Below the pieces are notes generated by a model. That model made no database searches. It was not told the origin of the DNA and was given only the letters and a program-made list of their open reading frames with translations. Both the position numbers and the translations under genes were made by a program. Positions 62,533 to 64,000 of a stretch of DNA of 64,000 nucleotides are shown piece by piece (positions within the stretch are counted from its first letter, which is position 1; each line of letters starts with the position of its first letter). Source of the stretch: Halobellus sp. MBLA0158 (GTDB lineage Archaea > Halobacteriota > Halobacteria > Halobacteriales > Haloferacaceae); contig NZ_JBGNYA010000001.1 of assembly GCF_041477585.1 (NCBI RefSeq), positions 2,976,001 to 3,040,000 of the forward strand, written 5' to 3'.

Positions 62533-62565
62533 GACCGGCATCCGAGTCTGAGTGCCGAGCGGGCG

Positions 62566-63744
62566 TCAGTCCGCGGATCCGCTCTCCGTCGAGGGAGAAT
62601 CGACCGCGAGCGGGCCGTCGCGCCGCGCCACGCCGCGGTACCGCTCGCCGTGGACGTCGTCGGCGGTGATCGCCGCGGCGATCCGGTCGGAGAGCCACTC
62701 GCCCGCTGCGACGCGTCCAGCGAAGTCGGCGCGCCTGATCGGCTCCGGGAGGTACCGGTCGTAGACCGGGAGGCGCTCGTACAGCGGCACGCCCGCGTCG
62801 GCGGCGATCTCTTCGAGCTCCCGCAGCGCGGGCCAGGCGTAGTCGGGGTTGATGTAATCCTCCGTCACGGGCGAGACGCCCCCGAGGTCGTCGACGCCGC
62901 AGTCGAGCAGGTCCCGCGTCGGCGAGAGGTTCGGCGGGACCTGGATCGACACTTCCTCGGGAAGGGCCGCCCTGGCCATCGCGACGGTCCGGCGCATCGT
63001 CTCGACCGACGGCCGCTCGAAGTCCGAGCGCTCGTTCGGGACGACGTTCTGGACGATCACCTCCTGGACGTGGTCGTAGCGCTCGTGGAGCGCGCGGATC
63101 GCCAGCAGGCTCTCGGCGCGGTCCCGCCAGGTCTCGCCGATGCCGACGAGGATACCCGTCGTGAACGGCATCCCCACTTCGCCCGCGGCGCGGATCGTGT
63201 TCAGCCGCTGGCCGGGCGTCTTCCGCCGGGCGCCCGCGTGGGCGTCGACGTCGGCGGTGGTCTCCAGCATCACGCCCATACTGGCGTTGACGGGCCCGAG
63301 GCGCTCGAAGTCGGCCTCGGTGAGATCCCCGGGGTTCGAGTGTGGGAGCAGCCCCTCCTCGAGCGCGATCTCACAGCAGTCCCGGAGGTACGCGAGGACG
63401 TCGTCGTAGCCCCACTCCGCCAACTGCTCGTGGATCTCGGTGTACCGGTCGTCCGGCCGGTCGCCGAATGTGAAGAGCGCCTCGGTGCAGCCGGCGTCGG
63501 CGCCGACCCGCAGGCGCTCGCGGACCTCCTCGGGGGAGAGCAGCGCGGCCTCGCCGGGGACGTCGTAGTAGGTGCAGTAGGTGCAGGTGTACCGACAGGC
63601 GGTCGTGAGCGGGAGGAAGACGTTCCGCGAGAAGGTGAGTTCGGGCGCCGGCGCGACGTCGGACGGGCGGGCGTCCAGCAGTCGCTCGACGTCGGTGTCC
63701 GAAATCTCGATGTCGACGTCGTACTCTGCGGCCGCGGGGAACAT
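62566..63744 (-). CDS. cofG: FO synthase subunit CofG
   Basis: A 392-residue radical-SAM enzyme, second half of FO synthase in F420 synthesis. The cluster motif is TACRYTCTYCTYY with Cys50, 54 and 57. Downstream LLPHSNPGDLTEADFERL, ASMGVMLETTADVDAHAGA and PFTTGILVGIGETWRDRAES (motifs SMGVMLE and GIGET) match CofG. The ATG at 63744 was chosen because the extension upstream is Arg-rich and lies beyond the T-rich promoter box. Its promoter region adjoins the second copy of the candidate RNA. Confidence 0.95.
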   Translation of the reverse strand: MFPAAAEYDVDIEISDTDVERLLDARPSDVAPAPELTFSRNVFLPLTTACRYTCTYCTYYDVPGEAALLSPEEVRERLRVGADAGCTEALFTFGDRPDDRYTEIHEQLAEWGYDDVLAYLRDCCEIALEEGLLPHSNPGDLTEADFERLGPVNASMGVMLETTADVDAHAGARRKTPGQRLNTIRAAGEVGMPFTTGILVGIGETWRDRAESLLAIRALHERYDHVQEVIVQNVVPNERSDFERPSVETMRRTVAMARAALPEEVSIQVPPNLSPTRDLLDCGVDDLGGVSPVTEDYINPDYAWPALRELEEIAADAGVPLYERLPVYDRYLPEPIRRADFAGRVAAGEWLSDRIAAAITADDVHGERYRGVARRDGPLAVDSPSTESGSAD

Positions 63745-63796
63745 CGTGCCATTCCTCGTCGGGTGACGTACAAAAACTGTCGCTCCGCGGCGAAGG

Positions 63797-63806
63797 TTCA
63801 TATACC
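63797..63806 (+). promoter_or_regulatory. TATA box of candidate RNA copy 2
   Basis: TTCATATACC, followed after exactly 20 nt by the conserved RNA start, the same spacing as at 33835. Confidence 0.55.
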
Positions 63807-63826
63807 GACGCGCGGCCAGCGGCGGT

Positions 63827-63914
63827 GTGCGCTGAGAGACGCCCCGCGTCGGGCCGCGGTTGCTCGGCACGTCGGCGCGGGGGCGGTTCGGAACGGAGTG
63901 CCGACTGTTCGCCA
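63827..63914 (+). ncRNA. candidate structured small RNA, copy 2
   Basis: An 88-nt relative of 33865-33950. The first ten bases (GTGCGCTGAG) and the last 18 (AGTGCCGACTGTTCGCCA) are identical between copies. The internal hairpin GCCC-N6-GGGC and the stem TCGGCAC/GTGCCGA are kept, while loops and linkers have diverged. No open frame spans it on this strand. Function unknown. Confidence 0.6.
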
Positions 63915-63940
63915 CGAGAGCCGTCACGGGAGCGGACGGG

Positions 63941-64000
63941 CTACCCGTCCGGTCGCCGAACCGCGACGCGCGATTCGCCGCCGGTGTCGACCGCGAAGCC
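63941..64000 (-). CDS. C-terminal end of a gene continuing beyond the window
   Basis: Nineteen codons and a TAG stop are visible on the minus strand (GFAVDTGGESRVAVRRPDG). The composition is protein-like, but it is too short to identify. The gene's main part would lie to the right. Confidence 0.35.
   Translation of the reverse strand, partial: GFAVDTGGESRVAVRRPDG

Noticed and set aside
1-64000. Prophage, integrated plasmid or CRISPR-Cas locus
   Set aside because: No integrase, phage structural, replication or cas gene was seen; gene content is mostly core metabolism.

Overview
The window is chromosomal DNA of a halophilic archaeon (class Halobacteria). Signs of this are high GC, acidic proteins throughout, archaeal TATA boxes 25-30 nt upstream of many start codons (leaderless transcripts), and lineage markers: a CetZ tubulin-like protein, aIF2-beta and aIF5A, sensory rhodopsin II with its transducer, an LWR-salt protein, archaeosine synthase RaSEA, coenzyme F420 genes cofG and cofH, and siroheme-dependent haem genes. 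The genus cannot be fixed from the sequence alone; something near Halorubrum, Halobellus or Haloplanus would fit. No rRNA, tRNA, CRISPR array or intact insertion sequence was seen.

Layout. 1-6.8 kb: homoserine kinase (cut by the edge), an FAD oxidoreductase and carB. 6.5-12 kb: small unknown proteins, an MFS carrier, a receiver-GAF-histidine kinase and a voltage-gated-type K+ channel with a zinc-ribbon tail. 12-16 kb: a MetE-like methionine synthase and carotenoid/retinal genes (carotene desaturase divergent from a Brp/Blh dioxygenase). 16-20 kb: an ASCH protein, a membrane kinase, a PIN-type toxin-antitoxin pair and aIF2-beta. 20-27 kb: deoxyhypusine synthase, the htrII-sopII phototaxis operon, a Nif3-like protein and an aIF5A-agmatinase operon. 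27-34 kb: UbiB kinase, Hsp20, two overlapping moeA genes and a HAD phosphatase. 34-38 kb: pterin dehydratase, hemA, sirC and a fused siroheme decarboxylase. 38-49 kb: a MEDS kinase and nitrate assimilation (narK, two nasA paralogues, nirA) ending at a cytoplasmic chemotaxis transducer. 49-54 kb: metallo-hydrolase, aldehyde ferredoxin oxidoreductase and RaSEA. 54-57 kb: two type IV pilin-like proteins. 57-64 kb: purC-purS-purQ, cofH, cetZ and cofG.

Functional links. Siroheme made through HemA and SirC serves both NirA and, through the decarboxylase, haem. The MoeA pair supplies molybdopterin cofactor to NasA and perhaps the tungsten form to the aldehyde oxidoreductase. Brp/Blh retinal could load the sensory rhodopsin. 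DHS, agmatinase and aIF5A form the hypusine pathway.

Two unexplained patterns stand out. First, four palindromic elements, each exactly 83 nt including its flanks, begin at the TGA stop codon of a gene and end in a second TGA (CGA in one). They look like small 77-nt mobile hairpins that duplicated, and so preserved, the stop codon. A shortened relative sits at a fifth gene. Second, two sequence-related loci, 86 and 88 nt long, lie exactly 20 nt downstream of near-identical TATA boxes and share hairpins and ends. They look like two copies of an undescribed structured RNA.
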